Shown in pieces: positions 11,108 to 21,168 of a stretch of DNA of 64,000 bases. How positions within the stretch are numbered: position 1 is the stretch's first letter; each line of letters begins with the position of its first letter. The translations under genes and the position numbers were made by a program. Location of the stretch: assembly GCA_030704615.1 (NCBI GenBank), contig CM060731.1, forward strand, positions 15,500,001 to 15,564,000. The letters are read 5' to 3'. The stretch comes from Takakia lepidozioides. Its lineage: Eukaryota > Streptophyta > Takakiopsida > Takakiales > Takakiaceae. Below the pieces are notes generated by a model, which did not search any database, was not told the DNA's origin, and was given only the letters and a program-made list of their open reading frames with translations.

Positions 11108-12530
11108 CTGTAATCTACGCGCTTGATTTTAAGGATGGCTGACCAGAGCAGCTCGTCATCGTCTTATTAACTCCATCCGTCCAACTATTTTGACGGATGT
11201 CATCCATCCATTTTAAATAAATAAATAAAGCACCAATGATATAGGTTAGGTGCATTTAAGCACCGACACCTAGTTAAAATATTTAACTAATTCTTCCTAG
11301 AGTGTCCATTAATATAATATATAATCTTTTTATTTTAATCCGTTAGATCTATCCCCTCCATCTGGATGGACTAGATCAAGCCACGTGTTTATCATCCATT
11401 TGTTGTCATTGTCATCCATTTTATTTTTGTCATCCAAATTGTAATCTCTCATCCATCCGTTGATTTCATCCGTCTGTAACTTTCATCCCTCCATAATTTT
11501 CATCCATCTACCATCCTGGGACATGACCAACTTAAGTTGGTACATGGTCTGTTTTTAAGTCCTTATGAATGTTGCTTCTCATCCATGTTATTCATCCGTT
11601 TGGGAAGTAAGGATCGCTATCCTTGATCAACCAATATCCAACGGTTCACATTTATCCTTGTTTTCCCATTAGCTCCATTTCCCGTGCTATGTTGAGATCG
11701 GGGAGAGGTTCCCATGCTTGAAGTAGTGAGTTGTAGCGTTGTTCTGAGAGTCGTCTGCTGGTGAGATCCTCCAACAAAATAAGCATATTTTCCTACATTT
11801 GTTAACTTACAAAGACATCGATCCTGAATCATTCTTGGCGCTGAAGACTATTCATTGATTTCTAGATACTTCCATACCATGTAACTCATACCATGTAACC
11901 TCTAGAGTGTTGTCCGCAAACCAAAAGCCGAGTTCCTGTAACTGCCGATTCTTTGTCAGAAATTTCAAAGGTATGAGCCACAGGGCAGTCTGGCAGACAT
12001 CGCCACCACGTACTAACGGAATCAAACGCCCACCACTTCCGTGCATTTATGAGAGGTTGTACATTGTGTGCAGGACCAGCCGACATGTAAACCCATTCTT
12101 CCTTGATCTCTATCCGTTTGCGAGTCTCAAAGACGTCGTTGCGGCCGTCGTCGCCAACCACCAACAACGCATTCTGTCATTTCTTACAAACGTCTTTCAA
12201 CGGAAGATAGTACAAGCGAGACACCCTCGTGATGATAGCTACTCCGATTCCGCGCTCTCCTATTCTCCGCAAGGCAACTACTCTCCACACTTGTCATCCC
12301 TGAGTTCACTCCACGTCGATTTGAGCTATGCAGCTTCTGTGCTTCCCTCTTTGATTCCATGCACCAACGACATGAGGTTAAGAACCAAGCTAGAGATGTT
12401 TAATAGCGGAGACAAAGTCAGTGGAGCAGGCGAAACTCATTGCGGACATGAAGCAATAAGGATACCTTCCAGTAGTACCACCAGGTCGATGCCCAGAAGG
12501 ACAGGTACATCCTTGAGTTGCAGCAAACAA
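11108..12530. other. Repeat-derived non-coding stretch
   Basis: The part at 11140-11560 is rich in CATCCATCCGT-like words, giving a loose simple-sequence texture. Small open frames at 11.9-12.5 kb show no recognisable domain. Probably decayed internal retroelement sequence between the Ty3 fragments. Confidence 0.4.
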
Positions 12531-12539
12531 TCACAGTAC

Positions 12540-12830
12540 GAGAGAATGAGCTTTATGTGACTGACAATGCCTAGAAAGAGGCCAATAATCTGTCCGCTGC
12601 CTATGCAGCTCTGGTTGAACCTCATGCAAAGCGCATGGAGAGTTTACAGCAGCAGTTGGAAACATATAGACTCAAGGAGGAGCAGGATCTCCGTGGTGCT
12701 ACATAGGACTTGGTGGATAATCATCTTTTGCAAGAGTGGTTAACACATGATGTTGACAAATATTTGGAGAAACACCTCGAAGGCCCGTATATTTCCCAGC
12801 AAAGGCCGTCCGATTTTTCTTAAAGAACTA
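12540..12830 (+). pseudogene. Coiled-coil (gag-like?) retroelement fragment
   Basis: A plus-strand frame broken by at least two stops reads AAYAALVEPHAKRMESLQQQ, ETYRLKEEQDLRG and DLVDNHLLQEWLTHDVDKYL. The Leu/Glu/Gln-rich pattern predicts a coiled coil. It lies between two Ty3 protease fragments, so an internal retroelement origin is likely, but no defining gag motif is visible. Confidence 0.35.
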
Positions 12831-12964
12831 CTTCTACATGGACAATTCCTCCACAGGGTTCTCCGCAGGAATGACTATCTCATTGGGGTTAGCAGATGTG
12901 CCTAGATTAAAAATTAGATATGGGTCTTTCTTTATCAATGGGGCACGATTATCGTCGGCAGAGT

Positions 12965-13474
12965 TTACCAATCGATATCCTCCGATATGGCTTCCGATTC
13001 CCAATCAGATTCATGTTGCACCATATAAGAAGGGCAAGCACCCTCCCATCTAAGAATAGCATCATCGGAATCATCATCAAAATTGCTAGGCCATGGATAT
13101 TCGCCTGGCCCCGCACAATGGAATATCCGCTTACTACGCATATATTTGGGATAAAGGAAGAATTTGAGTATTGGTGTCTGCTTCAGTGGCCAACCCTCCG
13201 CCAGCTCTGAGATAAACTCTGATTCTTCCTCCTGAGTCTCTCCATGGTAAGCCACTGGATACATCTGTAAAACAATCTTATGCTTCCCTTTGCCCAGGGT
13301 CAGGGTTCCTTTTCCCAAGTCATTCTTAGCCTTAGATTGGTATAGCCATGGCCTCCCCAACAAGATACGATAAGAATATGCTGATACATTCAATCGAAAG
13401 ACGATATAGTCAATACGATACTCCATCTCAGCCTTAATCATGGGATAGCTGGCGGAAAGACCGAACAGGGACAA
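12965..13474 (-). pseudogene. Ty3-type retropepsin C-terminal fragment
   Basis: This 169-residue open stretch contains IDYIVFRLNVSAYSYRILLG then RPWLYQSKA and GKGTLTLGKGKHKIVLQMYP. The ILLGRPWL motif is the conserved end of the protease fold in plant Ty3 elements, where the strand following the flap region ends in LGRPWL. An acidic stretch (FDDDSDDA) follows. The upstream active-site Asp motif is not in the same frame. Overlapping plus-strand frames are judged shadows. Confidence 0.7.
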
Positions 13475-13492
13475 TCAGTCTCTTTCACTGAG

Positions 13493-13560
13493 CTTCCTTC
13501 ACTCTCTCTCGCGCTCTCTCTTCTTTCTTTCTTTCTTTCTCTCTCTCCTACTAGTCTCCC
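13493..13560 (+). repeat. CT-rich microsatellite
   Basis: An irregular run of CTCT and TTTC words, including four TTTC units in tandem. Confidence 0.9.
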
Positions 13561-14021
13561 TTGCCAAAATTAGTTAGTTTAGTAGAACCAGAGGAAAAGC
13601 CTTTGTTCAAAGTGTGGCGCCTAGCGTGGAGTTGAAAATAATAGTAGGAACGGCGTTGTAGCTTATCGATCTCGGTTGGTTGATGAAGTCCAGTTGGTCG
13701 GAGAGTGTGAATCGCTCCCTCGTTGTATTCTGGTGGAAGCGAGTCCCGTTGATAATTTAATAATTTTTTTTCCTTGTATTATCGACATCTAGATTTCCTT
13801 CAAATTATCTAAGTACATATTCCATCGTCACTCTGATCTGAAATTTGAGCCAAAAAGTGAGAGATCGAGAATAGACGAGCATGGAGTAGAGAGATGTGGA
13901 GGGCGAGAGAGCGAAGGTGACGGCGAGTGTGAGTGCTAATAGAGTTTCTTATATACAAGTTGTCCTCAAGAAACAGGTCAGATTTAATTCTTCTAGTGTC
14001 TTAACTATAATCGTGGTGAAA

Positions 14022-14090
14022 GGTCAGGTAGGCCAAGCGGTTGGGATGCTCGTGTTTGTCAGAACGTCTGTTGAAATTCAGTCAGTCGTC
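14022..14090 (+). repeat. tRNA-related SINE-like unit 1
   Basis: TAGGCCAAGCGGTTGGG resembles the D-arm/A-box of Leu or Ser tRNAs, and TGTTGAAATTCAG about 35 bp later resembles a degraded B box. No intact cloverleaf forms. A T-run follows at about 14518. Confidence 0.45.
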
Positions 14091-14987
14091 TCTTTCAGTA
14101 TTCTCTTGTCAGGGGCTTATGTGTGTGCATATGAATTACGAATTTGAATTCTTTTGCCGCATGTCTGTCTGTGTATAGTGTATGTACAATGTATGATATG
14201 GATGATGGTTGTCTTGGTGTCTTAAATGCTAATGTCGTAGAGCCAAAATCATCAGCGAGAAGTGGAGTTCCTCTTATGTTTTTTTCTACGTTTGGTGACT
14301 GATCTGCGTGCAGGGTTGAACCATGAAGTGCTTGTGAATCTTAGTATGATCAGATTTAGAATCTTGTTGTATATGTTCTCTGTACATTTTGTTCCCTCTT
14401 GTGCATAAAAGAAAAATTCGTCTCGGTTGATCTGCATTCTTTTGGAGAAAATAGTCAACTTCGTACTACTGGTGCGAGTTCAGCGGGTGTGAAAAGACTT
14501 CTTACCTACATGTACTTTTTTTTTTGTACTGTAGATTTCTAGTTTTATACAACTTTCACAAAGTCGCGGGATCTTGTATTCTTCGCCTCAGTTCTTGATA
14601 CATGGTTCAGCCAGTAAAGGATAAAAAGAGGATAATATGCCTGCTCCATGACTCTTTTAAGGAAATTCTCTGCTACGTGAAATTACGACAAAGAGAAGAT
14701 GACGGTGCCTACTATGCAAGAGTTGTTTTATGGTAGAAATGAATCTACATGGATTGTAACCGATGCTTCCCTTCCACCTCCCATGATCTCTCCCACTGTA
14801 AAGGTTCCTTCACAGTGATATATTGTGACATACCTTCCCCCCGACCAGTAGGGATGCAACCGTTAAAATAACAATTTATTATTCGGTATGACCCTTGGGG
14901 TGTGAAGAGACACCATAAAATGTGCTCCATTCGGACGTTATTTTGTTAAAGTAATTAATGCAATATTATCACTTGAACACATGAACT

Positions 14988-15050
14988 TGGGATTAGTGGT
15001 TAGGGAAGTTGTATCCACCTCATAAGGTTGAGGTTCAAATCCCCCTTCTT
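14988..15050 (+). repeat. tRNA-related SINE-like unit 2
   Basis: TAGTGGTTAGGG matches an internal promoter A box, CTCATAA looks like a Met-type anticodon loop, and GAGGTTCAAATCC is a near-perfect B box. The acceptor stem is not complementary, so it is not a working tRNA. Confidence 0.6.
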
Positions 15051-15167
15051 GCATCTCTATTTGTAGTTAGTTTTTTTTTGTTTTCTTGTGTTTATTTTCA
15101 TTGGATAGATCCTAGGAATGAATATTAAGTAGTTAGATTACTACTTGTACTATCACAAATCCACCTT

Positions 15168-15235
15168 GGTCTGTTGGTTAGGGACCTTTGTTGCATCGTC
15201 GATGTTGGGGGGTCAACCCTCGCTTGTTATAACTT
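15168..15235 (+). repeat. tRNA-related SINE-like unit 3
   Basis: GTTGGTTAGGGACC followed by GGGGGGTCAACCC repeats the A-box/B-box layout of unit 2, about 170 bp further on. Confidence 0.5.
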
Positions 15236-15311
15236 AGTTGGTTTTGCTTATATTTAAAAACCCTTGAAATAGCTCTATAAGTAATTAGATAGGCTAATTG
15301 GTTTTGAATGG

Positions 15312-15385
15312 TTCTTGATGGACTTATTGCTTAGGGGTTTAGCTCACACCTCCGAGGTTGGTGGTTCGAATTGCTGCCGCACTGC
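15312..15385 (+). repeat. tRNA-related SINE-like unit 4
   Basis: TTGCTTAGGGGTTTAGC followed by GGTGGTTCGAATTGC gives an A-box-like and a strong B-box-like element, about 155 bp after unit 3. No complete tRNA fold. Confidence 0.5.
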
Positions 15386-15399
15386 TCCCTCTAAGCAGT

Positions 15400-15990
15400 T
15401 TTGATTCTCTCTTTTTATTTCGGTTATACTAAGATTGTTTTGTTGGGCTGATCTTTTCCTTAGAATGATCTAATTGCTTATCTATTCTTGACTCACATAA
15501 ATTAATGGGAACTAGTTAAAACTAAGTAAATCAATATCCCTATCTTTTAAACGTAAATATATACATAAAATCCTTAAAAAAAAATTTAAAAAATAAAGTT
15601 GGTTGGTTGAAATTAAATTTTGTTGTTTGCTTAATAACTAATAGTTACACTAGGCTATCTCTTTATATATATATATATCCCGAAGTAATTATACATTCGC
15701 CTTACTTATTTCTAGACTATTGTTTTCGTAAATACATCAAGGAGTTAGCACTAACTGTTGGTTACAAATTACAAACGTAAACACTTATAACATAGAAAAT
15801 TTATAAATCCACACTAGTAGCACCCTTGGAGCTAAGCGACGCCTTCGGGACCTAACCTGGCTATGTCTAACACGAACCTTAAATTAAGTATGCAACTCTT
15901 AATGGGGTGCATTAATGGTTGACAAAATGCTAGGACTTCAAAGGACTTTGTCTAACGGTTGTGTCTTTACATAATTGTCTCTTGACTAAT
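15400..15990. other. AT-rich non-coding stretch
   Basis: Contains a short (TA)n run at about 15665-15678. I see no gene or recognisable element. Confidence 0.5.
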
Positions 15991-17460
15991 CAAGAATATT
16001 CTACGTTCTAATATATATATTCTAACAAGAACATGATGTCTAACCAACATGCTCCATGGAGAGGAGATATAGTTGGTGAGGAGCCTAAGAACCCACTTGG
16101 CCAAAAGCGCATAGATCTGAGCTTGAGGGTCTAAAATGCCGAGCCCCCCATGCCTTCTTATTTTTAACAATCTGCTCCCAACAAACCAAGGCTCATTGGT
16201 TGGGAGAAGCTTGCATTGCACCCTAAAGGAAGTTTCTCATGATCAAGGATTTCAGAAGCTTGACAATCATAAAGCCATGAGACCATATAGAAGCAACAAA
16301 CCAAGTGGAGACCAAAAGAACCTGATTAATAGCAAGAGCCTGACCTGTGATCGATAAATTTAGAGAGCTCTAGTATGCTAATTTTCTTTTCAACTTAGCA
16401 ATGACAGGAGCGCAGCGCTGCTGATCATCTAAATCATGGCCAATAAGATAACCGAGCACAACATAGGCCTAACCATCCTTAAGCCAAAGAAGGCCAAGGT
16501 CCTAAATCCACAGAGCACAGTGAGCTACCGAAGAGAAATTCTTGAGCCTGGACATGATGCCAACTGATTTATTCCAGTTCACCTTGAGGCGTCAGAGGTC
16601 GAGCAAAAGAAAAACAAGGGCGCTTGAAGGGCGCAACTATTGCAGAAGGGGTATGTGTGCAACGTTTGTCTCAAATTGCTGTTATGTCTCTGATTCTACG
16701 TCTGGAATTGTGCGAAAATGTATTGGGATCGTGATACCGCTCAGAATTTCCTACAGAAATTGACACGGGCCTCTTGTGTAACACGATCGATCAGGGTGGG
16801 CGGGCATGATGCTGCAAGATCGGAGCAGCTTCATCTCCCGCAGTTCCTCATCTATAAATCTCAGTCTCTGTCCGATATCGGGACTGAGTGACTTACATTA
16901 GAGAGAGAGTTGTTGTCAATGAAAAGAACCGTGTCATCTGCATAAAGAGATGCTTTGATGTTGTGGGAGGGGTTAGGGATCTGGAGACTTTGAGGCCTTC
17001 GATGATAGTAGATGCCTCTAGAAGATGACCACGGCCATAAGCTACCAAGGTCCAGGAGAAACAGAAAGAGTGCTAAGAGGTAGCATTGTTGCACTGACCT
17101 CTTGAGGGGGAAGAAAGAAGAGAGGGCCCCATTAACAATGACTTTGCTAGAGGCAGAGTGGAGCAAAATATGAATCCAGGACAAGAAGCAACCATAAAAG
17201 CTAGATTTGGCCAGAGTCCCCAACAGAAAGTCCCAATTGACATTATCAAAAGCCTTATTTTAAATCCAACATTAGGAGTGACAGGGGCTGATCAGCCTCC
17301 CTTGCCTGATGAAGGGCCTCAAAGGCAGGAGGACATTATCCAGAATCATCTGGGTTTTCTGAAACTAGTATGCTTAGGACGGATTAATAAAGCAACGGTT
17401 GAAGCCTCAATGTCAAAGTCTTAGCAATGATTGTAGGTGGATTTTAAGAGGGTGATGGGG
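15990..17460 (-). mobile_element. LINE remnant with reverse transcriptase (different family from LINE-A)
   Basis: Broken minus-strand frames read, from 17,417 down: IIAKTLTLRLQPLL, then FEALHQARE, AFDNVNWDFLL (RT catalytic Asp motif), RSVQQCYLLALFLFLL (degenerate RxGxPLxPxLF) and ASLYADDTVLFID (catalytic YADD) near 16,960. The 16,221-15,967 part reads RRHGGLGILDPQAQIYALLA then KWVLRLL, the usual post-RT region of plant L1-like elements. Frameshifts and stops abound. The ORF1 remnant at 23-24.4 kb could belong to the same kind of element. Confidence 0.85.
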
Positions 17461-17826
17461 TGGTAGTTAGTAACAATGTATCGGTCTCCTTTTTTTAAAG
17501 AAGAGTAATGACACCTTGAGAGAGCTGAGAGGACATAATTTCTTTAGCAAATATATCATTAGCTATAGTATTGAAAAGAACTATCTAGCAAATTTTTGTC
17601 TAAGTTAATCGGCTGTAGCCTCAAAGGACATAACACTTAAGCAACCAATCAGATGTTAAGAGGTACATCTAGTAGTGACTCTTGCAGTCGAATAGGTAAG
17701 AGCTCGGGGGAGAAGAACCATAGTTACTATGGTGTCTTCGTGGTTGGGATGAGAGCTTCTGATTAATAAAACACATGGTGTTTTCTAGTGTATAATTCCT
17801 ATATCACGGTAGCATACTTTACGACA

Positions 17827-17838
17827 TGTTATCAGAGC
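17827..17838 (+). other. Primer-binding site of copia-1
   Basis: TGTTATCAGAGC resembles the usual copia site TGGTATCAGAGC, complementary to initiator Met tRNA, with one mismatch. A probable 5' LTR ends just before it in ...ACGACA. The LTR start was not located. Confidence 0.65.
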
Positions 17839-17921
17839 TTTGCAATAAGCCTCTATGCAAAATAGGATAGACAATAAAAGAAAAATTATATGAAGGACTA
17901 AAAGTCTAAGTAAAATTTGCT

Positions 17922-18719
17922 ATGACCTCCATGTCAATGGATGCTCGTCTCATTGATAAATTAGATGGAGATAACTTCCATGTGTGGAAGATCAAAATGA
18001 AAGTGCTCTTGAGAAGGGAAAAGGTCTAGACCATCGTGGATGGATCAGAGCTTAGGCTAGCTCAAAGATCACCATTACTCCTTCCTGCAATAGGTGCAGG
18101 GAGTGTAACAGATTGGGAAGACAAGGATCTGAAAGCATTATCCACGATAATATTTTATTTGTCGAAAGATTCACAGATTCTTCATATAGCTTATGCTACA
18201 TCATCAAAAACAGGATGGGATCAGTTAGTGGCAATATTTAAAACTAGAGATGCGACCACTAAAATGTACTTAGAAACGTCGGTTTCATTAATATTGAAAA
18301 TGGCAGAAAGTGATAGCATAACTGATCACATTAGTGCATTTAGTAATCTGGTCGACCAGCTCGCTAGTGTTGGAGTAGCAATCGATGAGGTTGAAAAGAT
18401 ATTAACATTGCTTAATAGTCTTCCTCCCTCATGAAGTATCCAGAGTAGCTAACGGAAATCAGCCCGGTCTAGCATTTCAACAATATCTAGGATATGTGCT
18501 GAACGAGGAATTGAGGAGAAAGTCTACCATAGGCATTTCATCAACAGAGTCAGCTTTGTACAATGGAAAGAAGTCTTTCACCAAAAGGAGGTAATAATCC
18601 ATTTGTTGAAGTAGGCTCTAGTTGAGGTGGCTCATATGGTGGTCCTCAACCAACCAAAAAGAGACTTGGTAAGTGTTTCTACTGCAAGAAACCCGGACAT
18701 TTTGCAAAAGAATGTAGGA
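17922..18719 (+). pseudogene. copia-1 gag, interrupted by copia-2
   Basis: Starting at ATG 17922 the frame reads DKLDGDNFHVWKIKMKVLLR, the hallmark start of Ty1/copia gag, then hits a stop at a Trp codon position (EKV-stop-TIVDG). It resumes with YATSSKTGWDQLVAIFKTRD and ISAFSNLVDQLASVG (Retrotran_gag_2/UBN2). A zinc knuckle, CFYCKKPGHFAKEC, is at about 18673-18715. The reading is cut within a few bases of that knuckle by the LTR of copia-2 at 18720 and appears to resume at 20867 with protease sequence. Confidence 0.85.
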
Positions 18720-18932
18720 TATAACAAATAGCAAAGAGAATTTATTAGACCGAGGAGCTCTCCTCCCAACCATAGAAGCCTCATGATCCAGAACAAGATG
18801 ATCGGCTTCACCCTCGAGCTCAAAGTTTACATAGTGCAAAAAGCTCACATCTTGCGATCACAAACACACCTATTTAGATCTATCCGTTCAAATCCAAAAC
18901 CAAGAGTCTTAATTGTTCAAACCTCCTAGATG
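18720..18932 (-). repeat. copia-2 3' LTR
   Basis: Aligns along its whole length with 20651-20866, beginning ATAACAAATA and ending AACCTCCTAGATG on the plus strand. Confidence 0.85.
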
Positions 18933-19159
18933 TGGGGGGTGGTACTGCGTGAGCACAAAAGACGTGAACATAGCGTGAGCACAAAAAAATCACCACGTGA
19001 GCAGAATCACGGCTATGGGGGTAATATGTATATCAGCGCAAATACAAATAATAGGCAGACATAAGGACTTTACTACGCTAATAGGCAATACATGGTATCT
19101 GAATATAACTTAAACTTGAAGAATAGAATCCATGTGCACATGTCAGATAGCTCGAACCT

Positions 19160-19417
19160 CTAGAAAATCCAACATGAAATATTTGATGGCATAAAAACGA
19201 CCGAAAGGGAATTATTCCAAAATCCATGAAGAGGCAATGTAATCACAAAATGCATAAAATCAACAAAAAATATTAGTATGTATCCCTTAACTCCTTCAGT
19301 GTAGCCTACGAAAATGTACGCTTCACTTTTTGAATCCAATATTTGTCTATTCTCTTTTGGGATATGAGCATATGCTCGACACCCAAACACCTTAGAGTGT
19401 GATACACTTGGCTTCAC
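19160..19417 (-). pseudogene. copia-2 integrase C-terminal fragment
   Basis: The reading KPSVSHSKVFGCRAYAHIPK followed by SKSEAYIFVGYTEGVKGY is the highly conserved stretch following the integrase core in Ty1/copia pol (usual HLKVFGC.AYVHIP ... IFVGY). The frame ends soon after and no RT follows, consistent with the internal deletion. Confidence 0.85.
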
Positions 19418-20039
19418 ACTTGTCTACACTTCTCTTGAAGTCATTCCCGAGATTGCTCTTGTAGGGGTTCTATTCTGAAGGTAGGTTGCAGTTCCCACTA
19501 CTTTTGCCCAAAAATAATAGGTGTCATCATCTAATAACACATATTGAGTAGGAGAAATAGTTTGTATGTAAGAAAATTATCTCTGTCCGGGGTCATATGT
19601 TGTTGACGCCCCAAAACCTACATACCATTTGTCACTTTGACCAAAAGAAGCTGAAAGGGAGACTACAAATAATACAACACCGTCATTCCTAGCCATTTTT
19701 CTAGTAGTTACAGTTGCTTATGAAGTATTGTCTCCATTTTTCTTTTCCTTCGCTATTCGTTTTCTGCAGTCCTTATCATATGACCAAGTTTCTTACAATA
19801 GAAGCATTTTATTTTAGACTTCTTTTTATATCCAGACTCACTAGATTCTCCTAACTCTTGTTTTTTAGGGGACTTCCAAGATTTTTTTTTATTACCAGAC
19901 TTTTCAGAGAATAATGCCTTATCTACTCCTGTAGATGTTGCCTTTCTTTCTTATTTCCTCTTTGAGTAATAGTCTTATGACATTATCCACCAATAGGTTG
20001 TTTTGTCCTGTTAGTGACACTACAAACCCGTCATAAGAT

Positions 20040-20580
20040 TATGATATGACCCAAGCAACACGACTGTTGCATGTTCATCTAAAACCTTAGTGCATACTGC
20101 TTCGAGTTGTCTTTTTAAGACATTGAAGAAACTTGAGTGTAACTCTCTGTTTCACTCATTTTTAGACTGTAAAAACGAGTAGTGGCAAACAAATTTGACG
20201 TGACGTCTTTAGTCTCAAATATTGTGGCAACTTGTCCCAAGTCGCCATTGCGGTGGTAGCACTAGTTACCAAGTGCATTTGGTTATATCTCAGACTTATT
20301 ATAAGACTTGTTCTAGGGCCCTTTGATCTTTCCTGTCCCATGCAGTTTGACCATTGGTTGTGGCTAGCCCCACTAAAGTGTCGTCAATTACTGACCACAA
20401 GTCCTTGTCTAGGAGGATCATCTCTATTCTAATTTTCAAGTATGATAATTAGTTCCATCAAACCTATCCTCCAGAGTCCACTCTAGCATCTAACGTGTTA
20501 AAGTTAGATCCATGGTTGCCTAAATCTGAAGGAGGTGATGACGTCATGAGAGTCTACTCTCACTAATTACATAGATGGAA
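20040..20580 (-). pseudogene. copia-2 gag fragment
   Basis: Minus-strand reading gives LKIRIEMILLDKDLWSVIDD followed by TAWDRKDQRALEQVL, a Ty1/copia gag start, interrupted by stops before and after. It lies directly downstream of the primer-binding site, as expected. Confidence 0.75.
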
Positions 20581-20650
20581 TCTCTCTCCACTCATCTGGT
20601 CCTAAGACCATCTCTCTCTTTGCTTCCGATCTAAGCTAGCTCTGATACCA

Positions 20651-20866
20651 TATAACAAATAACAAAGAGAATCTATTAGACCGAGGAGCTATTCTCCCAA
20701 CCATAGAAGCCTTATAATCAAGAACAAGATGATCGGTTTCACCCCCGAGCTCAAAGTTTACACAATGCAAGAGACTCACCTCTTCATATCACAAACACAC
20801 ATGTTTAGATCTATCTGTTTAAATCTAGAAGAACCAAGAATCTTAACTGTTCAAACCTCCTAGATG
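20651..20866 (-). repeat. copia-2 5' LTR
   Basis: Partner of the LTR at 18720-18932. The primer-binding site follows directly on its internal side. Confidence 0.85.
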
Positions 20867-21168
20867 CTACTAACTAATAGTAACACCTAATCTGAGTATA
20901 GACTAACTACTTATTCGCATAGCTGATGAAAAGAATGGAGATTAGAAAAATATACAAGCTAATAATATCTCATCATTATTCATGATAGCCTACATTTCTC
21001 AAACCTCAAAGATCAATATATGGTATGTTGCTGGGGCAATACAACATGTGTCACCAAACAAAAATTAGAAAAAGTATTTCTTGGTGATGATACAAGTCGT
21101 CAAATAAGAGAGAAAGGAACTGTGTCAATTAAGCTTCAAAATGGATAAGTAAAGCACATCGCGGATGT
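20867..21168 (+). pseudogene. copia-1 protease region, downstream of copia-2
   Basis: In plus frames: INIWYVAGAIQHVSPNKN, then FLGDDTSRQIREKGTVSIKL and QNG. In copia elements this reads WYVDSGATxHVxP ... LGD-S ... GxGxVxIK and lies just after the gag zinc knuckle. Here the catalytic DSGA has become AGAI, so the protease is dead. Its position right after copia-2 and its strand match copia-1 gag upstream. Confidence 0.75.

Larger units (their letters stand above)
18720..20866 (-). mobile_element. copia-2: short Ty1/copia element with two LTRs, nested in copia-1
   Basis: Two direct repeats of about 215 bp (18720-18932 and 20651-20866) bound a 1.7 kb interior. The primer-binding site TGGTATCAGAGC lies on the minus strand just inside the higher-coordinate LTR (about 20639-20650), fixing the orientation. 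The interior holds a gag fragment, a damaged zinc knuckle near 19,790 (CFYCKKLGHM, then frameshift) and an integrase C-terminal piece, but no protease, RT or RNase H. It is therefore an internally deleted, non-autonomous copy. The LTRs differ by scattered substitutions, so insertion is not recent. Confidence 0.85.

Noticed and set aside
12838-13210. Plus-strand frames opposite the Ty3 protease
   Set aside because: The minus frame carries the LGRPWL protease motif; the plus frames do not match anything.
14988-15385. Functional tRNA genes
   Set aside because: A- and B-box-like parts are present but no unit has complementary acceptor and anticodon stems.
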